This document shows, one piece after another, positions 18,876-27,950 of a stretch of 64,000 bases of DNA (positions within the stretch are counted from its first letter, which is position 1; each line of letters begins with the position of its first letter). The notes under the pieces were generated by a model that was not told the DNA's origin, made no database searches, and saw only the letters and a program-made list of their open reading frames with translations. A program made the position numbers and the translations under genes. The stretch is from Flavobacterium degerlachei (GTDB lineage Bacteria; Bacteroidota; Bacteroidia; Flavobacteriales; Flavobacteriaceae), in contig NZ_FNMV01000010.1 of NCBI RefSeq assembly GCF_900106645.1, positions 101,920 to 165,919 on the forward strand, read 5' to 3'.

Positions 18876-19460
18876 ATGAAAATTAAATATTTAACACTCG
18901 CTTTACTTTTTGGTGTAATGTCAACAATGAATGCACAGGATGGTGCAGTCCGTAAATCAAATATGGGAATAAAAGGGGGGTACAATTTAGCTGCGGTTAA
19001 TTACGAAGGTAGTGGAGAAACAGGACAACGCCACGGATTTCACGTAGGTGTTTATGGAGAATCATTCATTAGCGAAAGCTTTTCTATTCAACCTGAATTG
19101 ATGTATTCACAACAAGGATTTGAGGAAAAATATGCAAATGGTGGGACATTTACCCAAAAACTGGATTACATCAACTTACCAGTGATGCTTAAAGCCTATC
19201 CTTCTAAAAACGTGTTTTTGGAAGCAGGTCCGCAAATAGGATTGGCAGTATCTCATAAAGAAGAGTATAATGGTGTCATCAGTGGCTCAACAGAAAGAGA
19301 TCCAAACAGTTTTGATTGGGGAATGAATTTTGGAGGTGGTTTTAAAACTAATTCTGGAATAAGCTTAGGAGTACGTTATCATTTAGGCCTAGGGGATTTG
19401 TATGATAATGACAAAGCACATAATCGTGTTTGGCAATTCTCAGTAGGATTCGATTTGTAG
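18876..19460 (+). CDS. Small outer-membrane beta-barrel protein
   Basis: A 194-residue protein with signal peptide (cleavage near MNAQ-DG at 21) and alternating amphipathic strands typical of the Bacteroidota porin-family PF13568 group: MGIKGGYNLAAVN, SIQPELMYSQQGF, YINLPVMLKAYP, FLEAGPQIGLAVS, ISLGVRYHLGLGDL. The C-terminal strand ends in Leu after VWQFSVGFD. It is the last gene of the lipoprotein-protease-barrel run, only 32 bases after the protease gene, and is followed by a terminator. Function in the cell is not known. Confidence 0.86.
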   Translation: MKIKYLTLALLFGVMSTMNAQDGAVRKSNMGIKGGYNLAAVNYEGSGETGQRHGFHVGVYGESFISESFSIQPELMYSQQGFEEKYANGGTFTQKLDYINLPVMLKAYPSKNVFLEAGPQIGLAVSHKEEYNGVISGSTERDPNSFDWGMNFGGGFKTNSGISLGVRYHLGLGDLYDNDKAHNRVWQFSVGFDL

Positions 19461-19480
19461 TCCCACTAGCTTTTATATTT

Positions 19481-19515
19481 AAACCCTCACAAAGTACGCT
19501 TTGGGAGGGTTTTTC
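19481..19515 (+). terminator. Terminator after the barrel gene
   Basis: The arms AAACCCTC and GAGGGTTT with an inner CAAAG/CTTTG pair are followed by Ts. It ends just before the convergent phosphatase gene and could serve both directions. Confidence 0.85.
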
Positions 19516-19528
19516 TATTTAATCCGTT

Positions 19529-20551
19529 TTAGTATTTTTGAAGGTGTTGCCCCAGCAGTTTATTTTCTTTTCCTCGAATTTCCATTTGGACAGTATGGGT
19601 ATCAAAATCGAATTTTAAAATTCCGAAATTCAATTCTTTGACAACTTCTCCTTCTAAATAGGGGTTTTCTTCTCCTGGGAAAGAGGTATAAGTATGTGTG
19701 AGTCCACTTGAAGTGAAATCTACTAAGTCGTAAGGAAGTTGAGGTACTCTCTTAGTTGAAAACAATGCAATATGGCGATCTCCAGAAACTATAAAAGTCC
19801 CTTGGGCTTTAGAAGAAACAATCAATTTTTCTAATTTCTCAACTTCATGAGGAAAATTCCCCCAACATTCAAAGCCATGCTTGTTAGATAAAAATTGAAT
19901 ACTACTGACAATCACATTGAATTCTGCTTTAGAGGAGTTTAGTTCTTTCGTCAGCCATTGCCATTGTTCTTTTCCTAAAATAGTTCCCTCGCCGTAAGTA
20001 TTGGGCTGGAATCGCTTGTTAGAGTCTTGCGATTTGGTTAACTCAGTTCTAAAATAGCGGGTATCCAGAATGATAATCTTTATTTGATGGTTGTTTACTG
20101 TTATTGTTTTCGAATTATAAACACCATCTCGTTTTCTTTCAGCTGCATTTTTAGGAGTATCCAAAAAATCAAATAAGTAGTTTTGACTTTCTTTTTTAAA
20201 GCGGTATTCATGTCCGCCATCATTTAGTCCATAATCATGGTCATCCCAAGTCCCAAGTATAATTTTGTTTTTTATAAAATGCTGATAAGCTGAATCTTGT
20301 TTTTGAAGGTCAAAATTTGCTTTTAAAACTTGCATGTCATTAGTATCTGAATAAACATTGTCACCACCCCAAATCCAAACTGAAGGATGGTTGGTATCAA
20401 TTGATTCCCAAAGTTCATTTTTTATTTTTTGATTATCGCAGGACCCAAAAGCAATAGTGTATTGATTTTGAGTAGGCTTTAAGTCTAAGTTAGACGTGCT
20501 TTTACAATTGATGAATAGAAGAATACTAAAAGCTAAAATGATTTTTTTCAT
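19529..20551 (-). CDS. PhoD-like metallophosphatase lipoprotein
   Basis: A 340-residue lipoprotein (Cys after ILLFIN) with the PhoD-like metallophosphatase layout: AFGSCDNQ at the start of the core, GGDNVYSD, the conserved WDDHDYG, DTRYFR and SGDRHIALF near the C-terminus. The Asp, Asn and His residues of these blocks bind the dinuclear metal site. PhoD relatives hydrolyse phosphodiesters or monoesters in the envelope; the particular substrate here is unknown. It is transcribed toward the barrel gene terminator and away from the aminotransferase gene. Confidence 0.88.
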   Translation of the reverse strand: MKKIILAFSILLFINCKSTSNLDLKPTQNQYTIAFGSCDNQKIKNELWESIDTNHPSVWIWGGDNVYSDTNDMQVLKANFDLQKQDSAYQHFIKNKIILGTWDDHDYGLNDGGHEYRFKKESQNYLFDFLDTPKNAAERKRDGVYNSKTITVNNHQIKIIILDTRYFRTELTKSQDSNKRFQPNTYGEGTILGKEQWQWLTKELNSSKAEFNVIVSSIQFLSNKHGFECWGNFPHEVEKLEKLIVSSKAQGTFIVSGDRHIALFSTKRVPQLPYDLVDFTSSGLTHTYTSFPGEENPYLEGEVVKELNFGILKFDFDTHTVQMEIRGKENKLLGQHLQKY

Positions 20552-20726
20552 GTGTAATAAGGGACTTAATTATAAGTTATAAAATTAGAGTTTTATTTTT
20601 TTACGGAATTTATTTTATTGTCAAATTAACTTTAAATTTTTCCCGGATTTTCTTGATTGATGGAATAAATAATTTAAGAATATGGAATGTAATAAAAGTT
20701 CAAATTTTTAAATCGATAAAAATCAA

Positions 20727-20734
20727 TATCTTTG
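20727..20734 (+). promoter_or_regulatory. -7 box (TATCTTTG) for the aminotransferase gene
   Basis: TAnnTTTG lies 20 bases before the ATG at 20755, giving a predicted leader of about 14 bases. Confidence 0.55.
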
Positions 20735-20754
20735 GTACTTAATAAAAGAATGTC

Positions 20755-22242
20755 ATGACCGTTAAAGAATCTCCAACTCAGTTAGAACAATATTTTCAAC
20801 AGTTTCGTAAGAATATCATAGGAATAGATCAAAATTTCGTTTCTCCTTATGGAGATCAAAAAATTATCTATACTGACTGGACAGCCAGTGGTAGGCTCTA
20901 TCGCCCTATAGAGGAAAAATTGATGAATGAATTTGGACCTTTTGTGGCTAATACACATACCGAAACGACTATTTCCGGTACTGCCATGACTAAGGCATAT
21001 CATAAGGCGAGACATATTATCAAGCATCATGTAAATGCAGATGTAAATGATATCCTAATTACTGATGGAACAGGAATGACCGGTGTAGTCAATAAGTTCC
21101 AACGTATTTTAGGATTAAAAGTACCAGAAAATCTTAAAGACTTTATTACTATTCCAGCTGAAAAAAGACCAATCGTTTTTATTTCGCACATGGAGCATCA
21201 TTCAAACCAAACTTCTTGGTTAGAAACGATTGCTGACGTTGAGGTTATACCTTCTACTGAAGATGGCTTATTCAGCATCGAAAATCTTAAGATAGTTTTG
21301 GAAAAGTATAAAGACAGGACTTTCAAGATTGCATCAATTACCTCTTGTTCTAATGTAACAGGTATTAAAACGCCGTACCATGAAGCCGCAAAAATAATGC
21401 ATCAACACAACGGACTTTGTTTTGTTGATTTTGCTTGTTCTGGTCCTTATGTAGAAATAGATATGCATCCTGAAGATCCGGAAAGTTATTTGGACGCCAT
21501 TTTCTTTTCGCCTCATAAATTCCTTGGCGGACCAGGAACTCCTGGTGTATTGGTTTTTAATAAAAAATTATATCAAAATTTAGTTCCAGATAATCCAGGT
21601 GGAGGAACCGTTTCTTGGACAAATCCTTGGGGCGAACATAAATTCATTGATAACATTGAAGATAGAGAAGATGGTGGAACACCGGGTTTCCTGCAGGTTA
21701 TTAAAACTGCACTTGTTATTCAGTTAAAAGAAAAAATGGGAATTGAAAACATCCTAAAACGAGAACATGAAGTCGTTGATTATGTTTTTGCAGAATTAGG
21801 TAATGTAGACAATATTAAGATTTTAGCAGGGCAACATCAAGATAGGCTAGGAGTAATTTCCTTTTATGTAGATGACTTGCATTTTAATTTAGGCGTGAAA
21901 TTATTGAACGATAAATTCGGAATCCAAACCCGTGGAGGTTGTAGTTGTGCCGGTACTTACGGGCATTTTTTACTACATGTGGATCAAGAAACTTCGCATA
22001 AATTGATAGATGAAATTACCTTGGGTGATTTGATCAGAAAACCGGGTTGGATCAGAATGTCTATTCATCCTACAACGACCACTGCTGAAATTGAATCTGT
22101 GTGTAATAGCATTAAAGCATTGGCCGAAAACCACAAAACTTGGGCTTTGGATTATGATTATAACAGAGATACTAATGAGTTTGTACATAAACAAGCACAG
22201 CCATTAGAGGATAAATTGGTAAATAACTGGTTTTCATTATAA
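20755..22242 (+). CDS. Class V aminotransferase, SufS/cysteine desulfurase-like
   Basis: A 495-residue PLP enzyme. The Schiff-base lysine is Lys255 in SPHKFLGGPGTPG. A SufS-like active-site loop TRGGCSCAG carries Cys396 and Cys398, and one of them could take the role of the persulfide cysteine of desulfurases. The protein is about 80-90 residues longer than classic SufS, mainly because of an extended N-terminus and C-terminus, so it belongs to a divergent subgroup. No suf or isc genes are nearby. Cysteine desulfurase activity is plausible but not proven; selenocysteine lyase or another class V reaction is possible. Confidence 0.85.
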   Translation: MTVKESPTQLEQYFQQFRKNIIGIDQNFVSPYGDQKIIYTDWTASGRLYRPIEEKLMNEFGPFVANTHTETTISGTAMTKAYHKARHIIKHHVNADVNDILITDGTGMTGVVNKFQRILGLKVPENLKDFITIPAEKRPIVFISHMEHHSNQTSWLETIADVEVIPSTEDGLFSIENLKIVLEKYKDRTFKIASITSCSNVTGIKTPYHEAAKIMHQHNGLCFVDFACSGPYVEIDMHPEDPESYLDAIFFSPHKFLGGPGTPGVLVFNKKLYQNLVPDNPGGGTVSWTNPWGEHKFIDNIEDREDGGTPGFLQVIKTALVIQLKEKMGIENILKREHEVVDYVFAELGNVDNIKILAGQHQDRLGVISFYVDDLHFNLGVKLLNDKFGIQTRGGCSCAGTYGHFLLHVDQETSHKLIDEITLGDLIRKPGWIRMSIHPTTTTAEIESVCNSIKALAENHKTWALDYDYNRDTNEFVHKQAQPLEDKLVNNWFSL

Positions 22243-22269
22243 TCGAAAGAGCTTCTAATAATAAATAAA

Positions 22270-22308
22270 TTCTATGTTGTCTGCTAAGAACTGCAAGACA
22301 ACATAGAA
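22270..22308. repeat. 13-bp inverted repeat between convergent genes
   Basis: TTCTATGTTGTCT at 22270-22282 and AGACAACATAGAA at 22296-22308 are perfect complements with a 13-base loop. The repeat covers the last codons of selO, including its conserved C-terminal Cys, so part of the match may be shaped by coding. It could terminate both convergent genes, though the T run is weak. Confidence 0.5.
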
Positions 22309-23849
22309 CTTCCAATTTTTTCTCTGGCCCAATCAGGTCGTTTGACAAACCATTTTTCAGATTGCGGTTGTTCCTGATATGGATTTTTTAATAAAAGATG
22401 TAATTCTTCTATTAACGAATAATCGTCTTTGTCAGCGGCTTCAATAGCTAATTGTGCCATGTAATTTCGTAAAACATATTTCGGGTTTACAGCATTCATT
22501 GCTACTTTTCTATCTTCATCAGTTTGTTCTTCCTGTCTCAAACGATTCAAATATTGGGTAAACCAATACAACCAAGTTTCTTTTAGCTGATCTTTAACTT
22601 CATTTATTTTATAGAAAGAATCAGCTATTAGTGAAAAAGCCTCTTCTTCAGATTGCACTTTCTTTATTTTACTTAAATTTCTAAAGAAAATAGTCATATC
22701 TGTTTCTGTCTGCTGCAAATTTTCGGTAAGTAAATGAATCAGTTGATTGTCATTTTCATCTTTGGTAACAAGACCTAATTTACTGCGCATCATATTGGCA
22801 TAATCGGCTTCATATTTACTCTGAAAACTATTTAAAATAGCTTCTAACGGAGCAGCCTCTTCAATCAATGGATATAATGCGTTGGCCAATTGGTATAGAT
22901 TCCAAAGTACAATTTCGGGTTGGTTACCAAAACGATACCTGCAGTTTTCACGATCCGTTGTATTTGGGGTCCAGTCTGGATTATAATCTTCTAACCAGCC
23001 GTAAGGTCCATAATCTATGGTAAGTCCAAGAATGGACATGTTATCAGTATTCATTACGCCGTGGACAAACCCTACACGTTGCCAGTGTACGACCATTTCA
23101 AGGTTTTTGTTTGCAACCTCTTGGAAGAACTGAATGTAGCTTTCTTTTCCTGTCACTTTTATTTCTGGGAAATGATATTTAATGGTAAAATCAGCTAGTG
23201 ATTTCAATGTTTTTAGGTCATTTTGCGAGGAAAAAAGTTCAAAATTCCCAAAACGTATAAAAGATGGTGCTACTCTGCAAACCACGGCCCCTTTTTCATA
23301 ATCGGGATGACCGTCATACATTACGTCACGTAATACCTGATCGCCTGTAAGTAGTAATGAAAGTGAGCGAGTAGTAGGAACGCCTAAATGGAACATAGCT
23401 TCGCTGCATAAATGCTCCCGAATAGAAGAACGCAATACTGCCAGTCCATCTGCTCCACGAGAGTAGGGAGTAAGCCCAGCTCCCTTTAATTGTAAGGTAT
23501 ATGTTCGTTGATTGTTTTCAATTTCTGTCAGAATGATGGCTCTCCCATCGCCCAATTGTCCAGCCCAGTTGCCAAACTGATGTCCGGCATAACTCATGGA
23601 ATAAGGACGGGTATTGGGAAGCAATTCTTTTCCGGAAAATATATTTGTAAACTCTTCTGATTGAGCTTCTTCTTTAGTGATACCAAGTAATTCTAAAACT
23701 TCTTCCGTAACATGAATTAATTTAGGATCAGAAGGAATTCTGGGTTTAACATAGGAAAAACAAGCGTTTTTAACCTGACGCGTAACATTTGTTTCATTAG
23801 TATCTGCAGGAAGTTCCGTACTAAACCTATTGTTGATTTTTAAATTCAT
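22284..23849 (-). CDS. selO: SelO family protein adenylyltransferase
   Basis: A pseudokinase-fold enzyme that transfers AMP to protein substrates and is linked in model bacteria to oxidative-stress response. About 521 residues from the ATG at 23849. Visible blocks are SYAGHQFGNWAGQLGDGRA, the nucleotide-binding loop region LKGAGLTPYSRGADG, HGVMNTDNMSILG and IDYGPYGWLEDYNPDWTPN. The C-terminus ends SMLSCSS, with Cys in the place where other lineages have selenocysteine. An ATG seven codons upstream overlaps a TAATTTTG promoter box, so the internal ATG is preferred. It is convergent with the aminotransferase gene. Confidence 0.93.
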   Translation of the reverse strand: MNLKINNRFSTELPADTNETNVTRQVKNACFSYVKPRIPSDPKLIHVTEEVLELLGITKEEAQSEEFTNIFSGKELLPNTRPYSMSYAGHQFGNWAGQLGDGRAIILTEIENNQRTYTLQLKGAGLTPYSRGADGLAVLRSSIREHLCSEAMFHLGVPTTRSLSLLLTGDQVLRDVMYDGHPDYEKGAVVCRVAPSFIRFGNFELFSSQNDLKTLKSLADFTIKYHFPEIKVTGKESYIQFFQEVANKNLEMVVHWQRVGFVHGVMNTDNMSILGLTIDYGPYGWLEDYNPDWTPNTTDRENCRYRFGNQPEIVLWNLYQLANALYPLIEEAAPLEAILNSFQSKYEADYANMMRSKLGLVTKDENDNQLIHLLTENLQQTETDMTIFFRNLSKIKKVQSEEEAFSLIADSFYKINEVKDQLKETWLYWFTQYLNRLRQEEQTDEDRKVAMNAVNPKYVLRNYMAQLAIEAADKDDYSLIEELHLLLKNPYQEQPQSEKWFVKRPDWAREKIGSSMLSCSS

Positions 23850-23867
23850 TTTATAGTGTATTAGTAC

Positions 23868-23875
23868 CAAAATTA
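23868..23875 (-). promoter_or_regulatory. -7 box (TAATTTTG) for selO
   Basis: TAnnTTTG on the minus strand ends 18 bases before the chosen selO ATG and overlaps the longer alternative start, which decides against that start. Confidence 0.5.
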
Positions 23876-23924
23876 ATAAAATATTTTGGTAACAGTAGTT
23901 AATTAAAACCCAATGTAGTTTGAT

Positions 23925-24797
23925 TTATTGGCGACGGTGTTTCCATCTTTTATGAGTCCAGAAGTAATACTCAGGGGCCTCATAAATTTGATTTTCAACT
24001 TCCTTGATGAAGGCATGTGTAATTCCGAAATCGGGTACAGACCTAGGATCGTCGCTCAAAGGAATTAAAGTCGCTTCATAATATCCTCTTTTTACCTTTT
24101 TTACTTTTGCAAAAATAACATTCAAATCATGTTTTTTAGCTAGCATTTCAGCACCGGTGTGAACTGGAACTTCTACTCCCATGAAGCTGTCCCAATGAAA
24201 GATTCGGTCCGATTTTGGAGATTGGTCACTGGCTAAACCGTATATAGAAAGAATGCCGTTTTTTTGATTGTGAGCAATTAGGGGAATCGTTTTACTGGTG
24301 GTAACTAATTCAGTGTTGTATTTTGAACGAATGTCCCTAATGAGTTTGTCAAAATATTTGTTGCTGATTTTTTTATAAACACCTATGCCTTGGTAGCTAA
24401 CTTTTTGATTTAAGGTAATTAACCATTCCCAACTTGCGTAGTGGGATGCTAAAAGCATTATGCTTTTTTCTTTTTGCTCATATTCTTTCATGACTTCAAG
24501 ATTTGTTATTACGAATCTTTTATTCATCTCTTGGGATGAAATGGTCATGGTTTTTGTCATTTCCATAAACATGTCGCATAAGTGGCGGTATGATTTTTTT
24601 TCTATTGAGAGACGTTCTTCTTGGCTAAGATAAGGTAGAGCTAAAGCTATATTTGCCCTAACGGTTTTTTTGCGATAGCCTATGACATAGTAAACTAAGA
24701 AATATACCGCATCTGATAATAAATAAAAAATTCGGAAAGGGAGAATAGATATTATCCAAAGAAAAGGGTAAGCTATTATAAATATAAGAAATTGCAT
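23925..24797 (-). CDS. LpxL/HtrB-type lipid A acyltransferase family protein
   Basis: A 290-residue inner-membrane enzyme with an N-terminal membrane helix (FLIFIIAYPFLWIISILPF). The catalytic HxxxxE-type motif is HYASWEW around residue 118, followed by GVYKKISNKYFDKLI and FGPxGxG-type surroundings less well kept. The family adds secondary acyl chains to lipid A or ornithine-type lipids. The gene opens with an ATG ten codons inside the longest frame; a TATCTTTG box at 24814-24821 overlaps the longer start and supports the inner one. It is divergent from the rhomboid gene. Confidence 0.88.
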   Translation of the reverse strand: MQFLIFIIAYPFLWIISILPFRIFYLLSDAVYFLVYYVIGYRKKTVRANIALALPYLSQEERLSIEKKSYRHLCDMFMEMTKTMTISSQEMNKRFVITNLEVMKEYEQKEKSIMLLASHYASWEWLITLNQKVSYQGIGVYKKISNKYFDKLIRDIRSKYNTELVTTSKTIPLIAHNQKNGILSIYGLASDQSPKSDRIFHWDSFMGVEVPVHTGAEMLAKKHDLNVIFAKVKKVKRGYYEATLIPLSDDPRSVPDFGITHAFIKEVENQIYEAPEYYFWTHKRWKHRRQ

Positions 24798-24813
24798 GCA
24801 GTAATTTTTCTTG

Positions 24814-24821
24814 CAAAGATA
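24814..24821 (-). promoter_or_regulatory. -7 box (TATCTTTG) for the acyltransferase gene
   Basis: TAnnTTTG on the minus strand ends 16 bases before the ATG at 24797. Confidence 0.6.
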
Positions 24822-24912
24822 AGTCAAAAATGGATAAACATATAAATTATACGAAGGTACTAATGAAGTATTGGAGAATCACTACATTTACAATTCACAA
24901 TAAACATACTTT

Positions 24913-25551
24913 ATGAATTTAATATTAATTGCAATAATCGTTGCAAATGTGCTTTTCAGTTACAAAGGATTTAATGATCAATCGTTCTTTAGAAAATATG
25001 AATTTCACATGGGAAGGGTTCGTTCAGGAGAACAAATCAGAATTTTATCGTCAGGTTTCCTTCATGCTGATATAGCGCATTTGGCTTTTAATATGTTTAC
25101 GCTTTATTTTTTCGCCCCAGTTGTTATTGATTATTTGGGTGAATTTTTATTTGTTGTAGTTTATTTTGGTAGTTTGATTTTTGGAAGTCTATTGACTATT
25201 GTATTTCATAAAGATGATTATAATTATAGGGCTATAGGAGCTTCTGGTGCCGTAACTGGTGTATTATACTCGGCAATATTATTGCGACCAGATATGATGC
25301 TGGGAATCTTTTTTATTATTCCTATGCCTGCCTATCTTTTTGGAATATTATATTTATTATATTCAATCTACGGAATGAAAGCTAAGAACGACAATATAGG
25401 TCATACGGCGCATTTTGGAGGTGCTATTGGCGGTTATTTGATAACTCTTATCACCAATCCCAATTTAGTTGTAGAACACACCTTTATGGTGGTTTTGTTA
25501 ACGATTCCTATTATCATCCTTTTTGCTATGGCTAAAATGGGGAAACTATAA
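24913..25551 (+). CDS. Rhomboid intramembrane serine protease
   Basis: A 212-residue protein with six hydrophobic segments. The catalytic serine is Ser111 in GASGAVTG and the catalytic histidine is His167 in GHTAHFGGAIGG; the oxyanion-side HLAFNMF (His56, Asn60) is also kept. The core six-helix form is the bacterial GlpG type without the N-terminal cytoplasmic domain. Rhomboids cut transmembrane helices of target proteins; the target is unknown. A SIMPL-domain gene starts 52 bases downstream on the same strand. Confidence 0.94.
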   Translation: MNLILIAIIVANVLFSYKGFNDQSFFRKYEFHMGRVRSGEQIRILSSGFLHADIAHLAFNMFTLYFFAPVVIDYLGEFLFVVVYFGSLIFGSLLTIVFHKDDYNYRAIGASGAVTGVLYSAILLRPDMMLGIFFIIPMPAYLFGILYLLYSIYGMKAKNDNIGHTAHFGGAIGGYLITLITNPNLVVEHTFMVVLLTIPIIILFAMAKMGKL

Positions 25552-25603
25552 TGGCATAGATATTGAAAGAGAATACACCAATAAACAATTCAAAAAACAC
25601 AAT

Positions 25604-26293
25604 ATGAAAAAAGCAGCAGTAATTATAGCAATGTTATTTATGGGCATGTCATATGCACAGGAAGTTAAACAAATTCCTCAAATCAGTTTATCGGGTGTAG
25701 GTGAGATCAAAGTTGTTCCTGATCAAGCTAGTATTATGGCGACTGTCGAGACAAAAGGAAATAATGCTAAAGACGTAAAAAAGGAAAATGATAAGCAAAT
25801 GGAGGCAGTGCTAAAGATGATAAAAAGAATGAATTTGGCGCCAGCAGATTATAGAACACAACGCGTTTCCTTAAATCCAATTTTTGATTACGAAAAAAAG
25901 AAGACTACGTATAAAGCTACTCAAACCGTTGAAATTTTATTAAAGGACTTATCGAAATATGATGAATTAATGGAAGGTCTAGTGGATCAAGGGATCAACC
26001 GAATTGATAATGTGGTTTTTCAGTCGTCAAAAGTAGCGCAGTACCAATCAGATGCCAGAAAAATGGCTATGAAGGATGCGAAGCTTAAAGCCGAGGACTA
26101 TGTATCTGTTTTAGGGCAAAAAGTAGGTAAAGCGATGACTATTACTGATAACTCACAAAACTATCAGCCACAGCCCGTTTATGCACGTATGAAAACAATG
26201 GCAATGGACGAAAGCGCAACAACTCGTGAAACGCTTGCTGAAGGAGAAATTACAATAACTGCAAATGTAAGTGTGAGTTTTATTTTAGAATAG
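25604..26293 (+). CDS. SIMPL domain (DUF541) periplasmic protein
   Basis: A 229-residue secreted protein; the ATG at 25604 starts a clear signal peptide (MKKAAVIIAMLFMGMSYAQ). The mature part is one SIMPL domain with ISLSGVGEIKVVPDQASI at the front, VDQGINRIDNVVFQ in the middle and EITITANVSVSFIL at the end. Family members are periplasmic or outer-membrane proteins of unclear role, in E. coli associated with oxidative stress (YggE). A longer in-frame start overlaps the rhomboid gene and is unlikely. It is followed by a strong terminator. Confidence 0.9.
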   Translation: MKKAAVIIAMLFMGMSYAQEVKQIPQISLSGVGEIKVVPDQASIMATVETKGNNAKDVKKENDKQMEAVLKMIKRMNLAPADYRTQRVSLNPIFDYEKKKTTYKATQTVEILLKDLSKYDELMEGLVDQGINRIDNVVFQSSKVAQYQSDARKMAMKDAKLKAEDYVSVLGQKVGKAMTITDNSQNYQPQPVYARMKTMAMDESATTRETLAEGEITITANVSVSFILE

Positions 26294-26316
26294 TAACGCC
26301 ACTAGTTAAAACCTCA

Positions 26317-26354
26317 AAATCCCCTCTCTTTGGAAAAAGAGAAGGGATTTTTTT
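26317..26354 (+). terminator. Intrinsic terminator after the SIMPL gene
   Basis: AATCCCCTCTCTTT and AAAGAGAAGGGATT form a stem followed by nine Ts, 25 bases after the stop. Confidence 0.88.
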
Positions 26355-26440
26355 TTGGGGATATATATTTTATGACAAACTGATTGTCTGCCGCTTTCTA
26401 GAAAACCAAAAAGAATAAAATTTGGTTAAATATAAGTGCA

Positions 26441-26470
26441 AAAAAAAACGCTGCAATTGCTTGCAGCGTT
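26441..26470 (-). terminator. Terminator of tRNA-Tyr
   Basis: AACGCTGCAA and TTGCAGCGTT form a 10-bp stem with a 4-base loop, followed on the minus strand by a run of Ts, right next to the tRNA 3' end. Confidence 0.85.
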
Positions 26471-26471
26471 T

Positions 26472-26556
<85 letters not shown>

Positions 26557-26683
26557 GAGGCCTTTGCTTGCAACACTTTCGTTGTTGTTAGCGGTGGCAA
26601 ATATAGTAACACTTTTCGTTTCTGCAAACATTTTTTGCACTTAATTTCACTATTATTTTTAACGTATTGGTATTGAATAAAAT

Positions 26684-26712
26684 AAAAAAATCTCCACAAG
26701 GGAGATTTTTTT
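26684..26712. terminator. Hairpin after the tlpA-like gene
   Basis: AAATCTCC, a 5-base loop and GGAGATTT are flanked by As on one side and Ts on the other, so it can act in both directions. It lies 20 bases downstream of the tlpA-like gene. Confidence 0.8.
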
Positions 26713-26732
26713 ATTTTGTTCTAAAAAACGGA

Positions 26733-27914
26733 TTATTTAGCCAAAAGTTCGATGATTTTTGCTCTAAGTTCAGCGCCTCTTAAATCTCTTGCCACAATTT
26801 TACCTGAAGCATCAAGTATGAAGGTTGCAGGAATGGCTTCAACACCATATTGAGCTGCAATAGGCTCGTCCCAAAATTTTAAATTAGATACTTGATTCCA
26901 AGTTAACTTATCTTTCGCAATAGCTTCTTTCCATTTAGCAGCATCTTTATCTAAAGAAACGCCAATGATGTTTAGCCCCTTTGGATGTAACTCTTTATAG
27001 ATAGCAACCACATTTGGGTTTTCTTGTCTACAAGGACCACACCATGAAGCCCAAAAATCAACAATTGTAACCTTACCTAAGCTTTCTTTAAGAGAAATAA
27101 CTTTTCCCTCTGGATTAGGTGCAGAAAAATTTGAAGTTCAGTTAGCGTCTCCAACTGGAGCAGCGTTTGCACCAACAGCAGGAGAGTTTATTTCAGTTAG
27201 TCTTGCTTTTACAGCGATACCAGCTTTAGTCTTTTTCAAAGACTCTTCTAAACTGTTAAAAATTGTTTCAGTTTTTTTAATGTCAGCACTTGGATCGTTA
27301 GCCATACCTTGTACAATTAAAACACTAATGTAAGATTTAGGATGTGTTTCAGCATAAGTTGTGTATTTTGCTTTAGATGCAACACCTACTTCTTCTTGTA
27401 ATTTTGAAAAACCTTGCATTAATTTGTTGATTACAGCAGTATCTTTAGTTTGTTGTGCTGTATTCATTGCTTGCATGTTTTGAGTTTGAAAATCCATTAG
27501 TTTCTTTTGAACTACTTTGATCTCCTCATTAAATTTCGCGTACTCATCATTGCTGTATGTACCTGAAACTTTAGTTTTTTGAATACTGTCTTTGTCAATT
27601 GCAATGATGATTTCACCATTTTCCAATATAAAAGGAATCTTAGTGTAAGGCGCTTTTCCAGCTACTGCTTCTAATTGAATAGTATGGAAAGATGGTTCTG
27701 TAACTTTTCCTTTAATTTCAAATTTACCATTTTCTACCTTTACAGTATCTAAAGCAGTTATTGCACCTGTAGTAGGATCTTGAGTTTCTAGGATTATAGT
27801 TTTACCATTTTCAATACCAGTTGCAGTACCAGTGATAAGGAATTCGTCTTTTCCGACTTTGTTGCAAGAAAATAAAACGACAGCAACAGAAAGTAATAAA
27901 ATTATTTTTTTCAT
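26733..27914 (-). pseudogene. TlpA-type thiol-disulfide oxidoreductase interrupted by in-frame TGA
   Basis: One frame of 394 codons is cut by a TGA at 27138-27140. The upstream 258 residues hold a lipoprotein signal (Cys after VVLFS) and a DUF4369 beta domain, with a helical linker. The 134 residues after the TGA form a full thioredoxin domain with the redox motif WCGPC, the cis-Pro region IPATFILD and a normal end. Flavobacterial homologues normally carry both parts in one envelope protein. No ATG, GTG or TTG lies between the TGA and WCGPC, so the redox half cannot be started separately with its active site. TGA serves as a normal stop elsewhere here, for instance in the histidine kinase gene. 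A nonsense mutation or a sequencing error are the simple explanations. Confidence 0.85.
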
Positions 27915-27942
27915 TGTTAATTAGTTAATTGAGTTAAGTGTG

Positions 27943-27950
27943 CAAAAGTA
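27943..27950 (-). promoter_or_regulatory. -7 box (TACTTTTG) for the tlpA-like gene
   Basis: TAnnTTTG on the minus strand lies 28 bases before the ATG at 27914, so the promoter looks intact although the gene is broken. Confidence 0.55.

Noticed and set aside
22270..22308. SECIS-like hairpin at the end of selO
   Set aside because: The gene uses TGC (Cys) and the hairpin is an ordinary inverted repeat in a convergent intergenic position.
27138..27140. Selenocysteine reading of the TGA in the tlpA-like gene
   Set aside because: The codon is in a linker and not near the redox centre, no SECIS-like hairpin is evident, and TGA is used as a stop elsewhere in the window.
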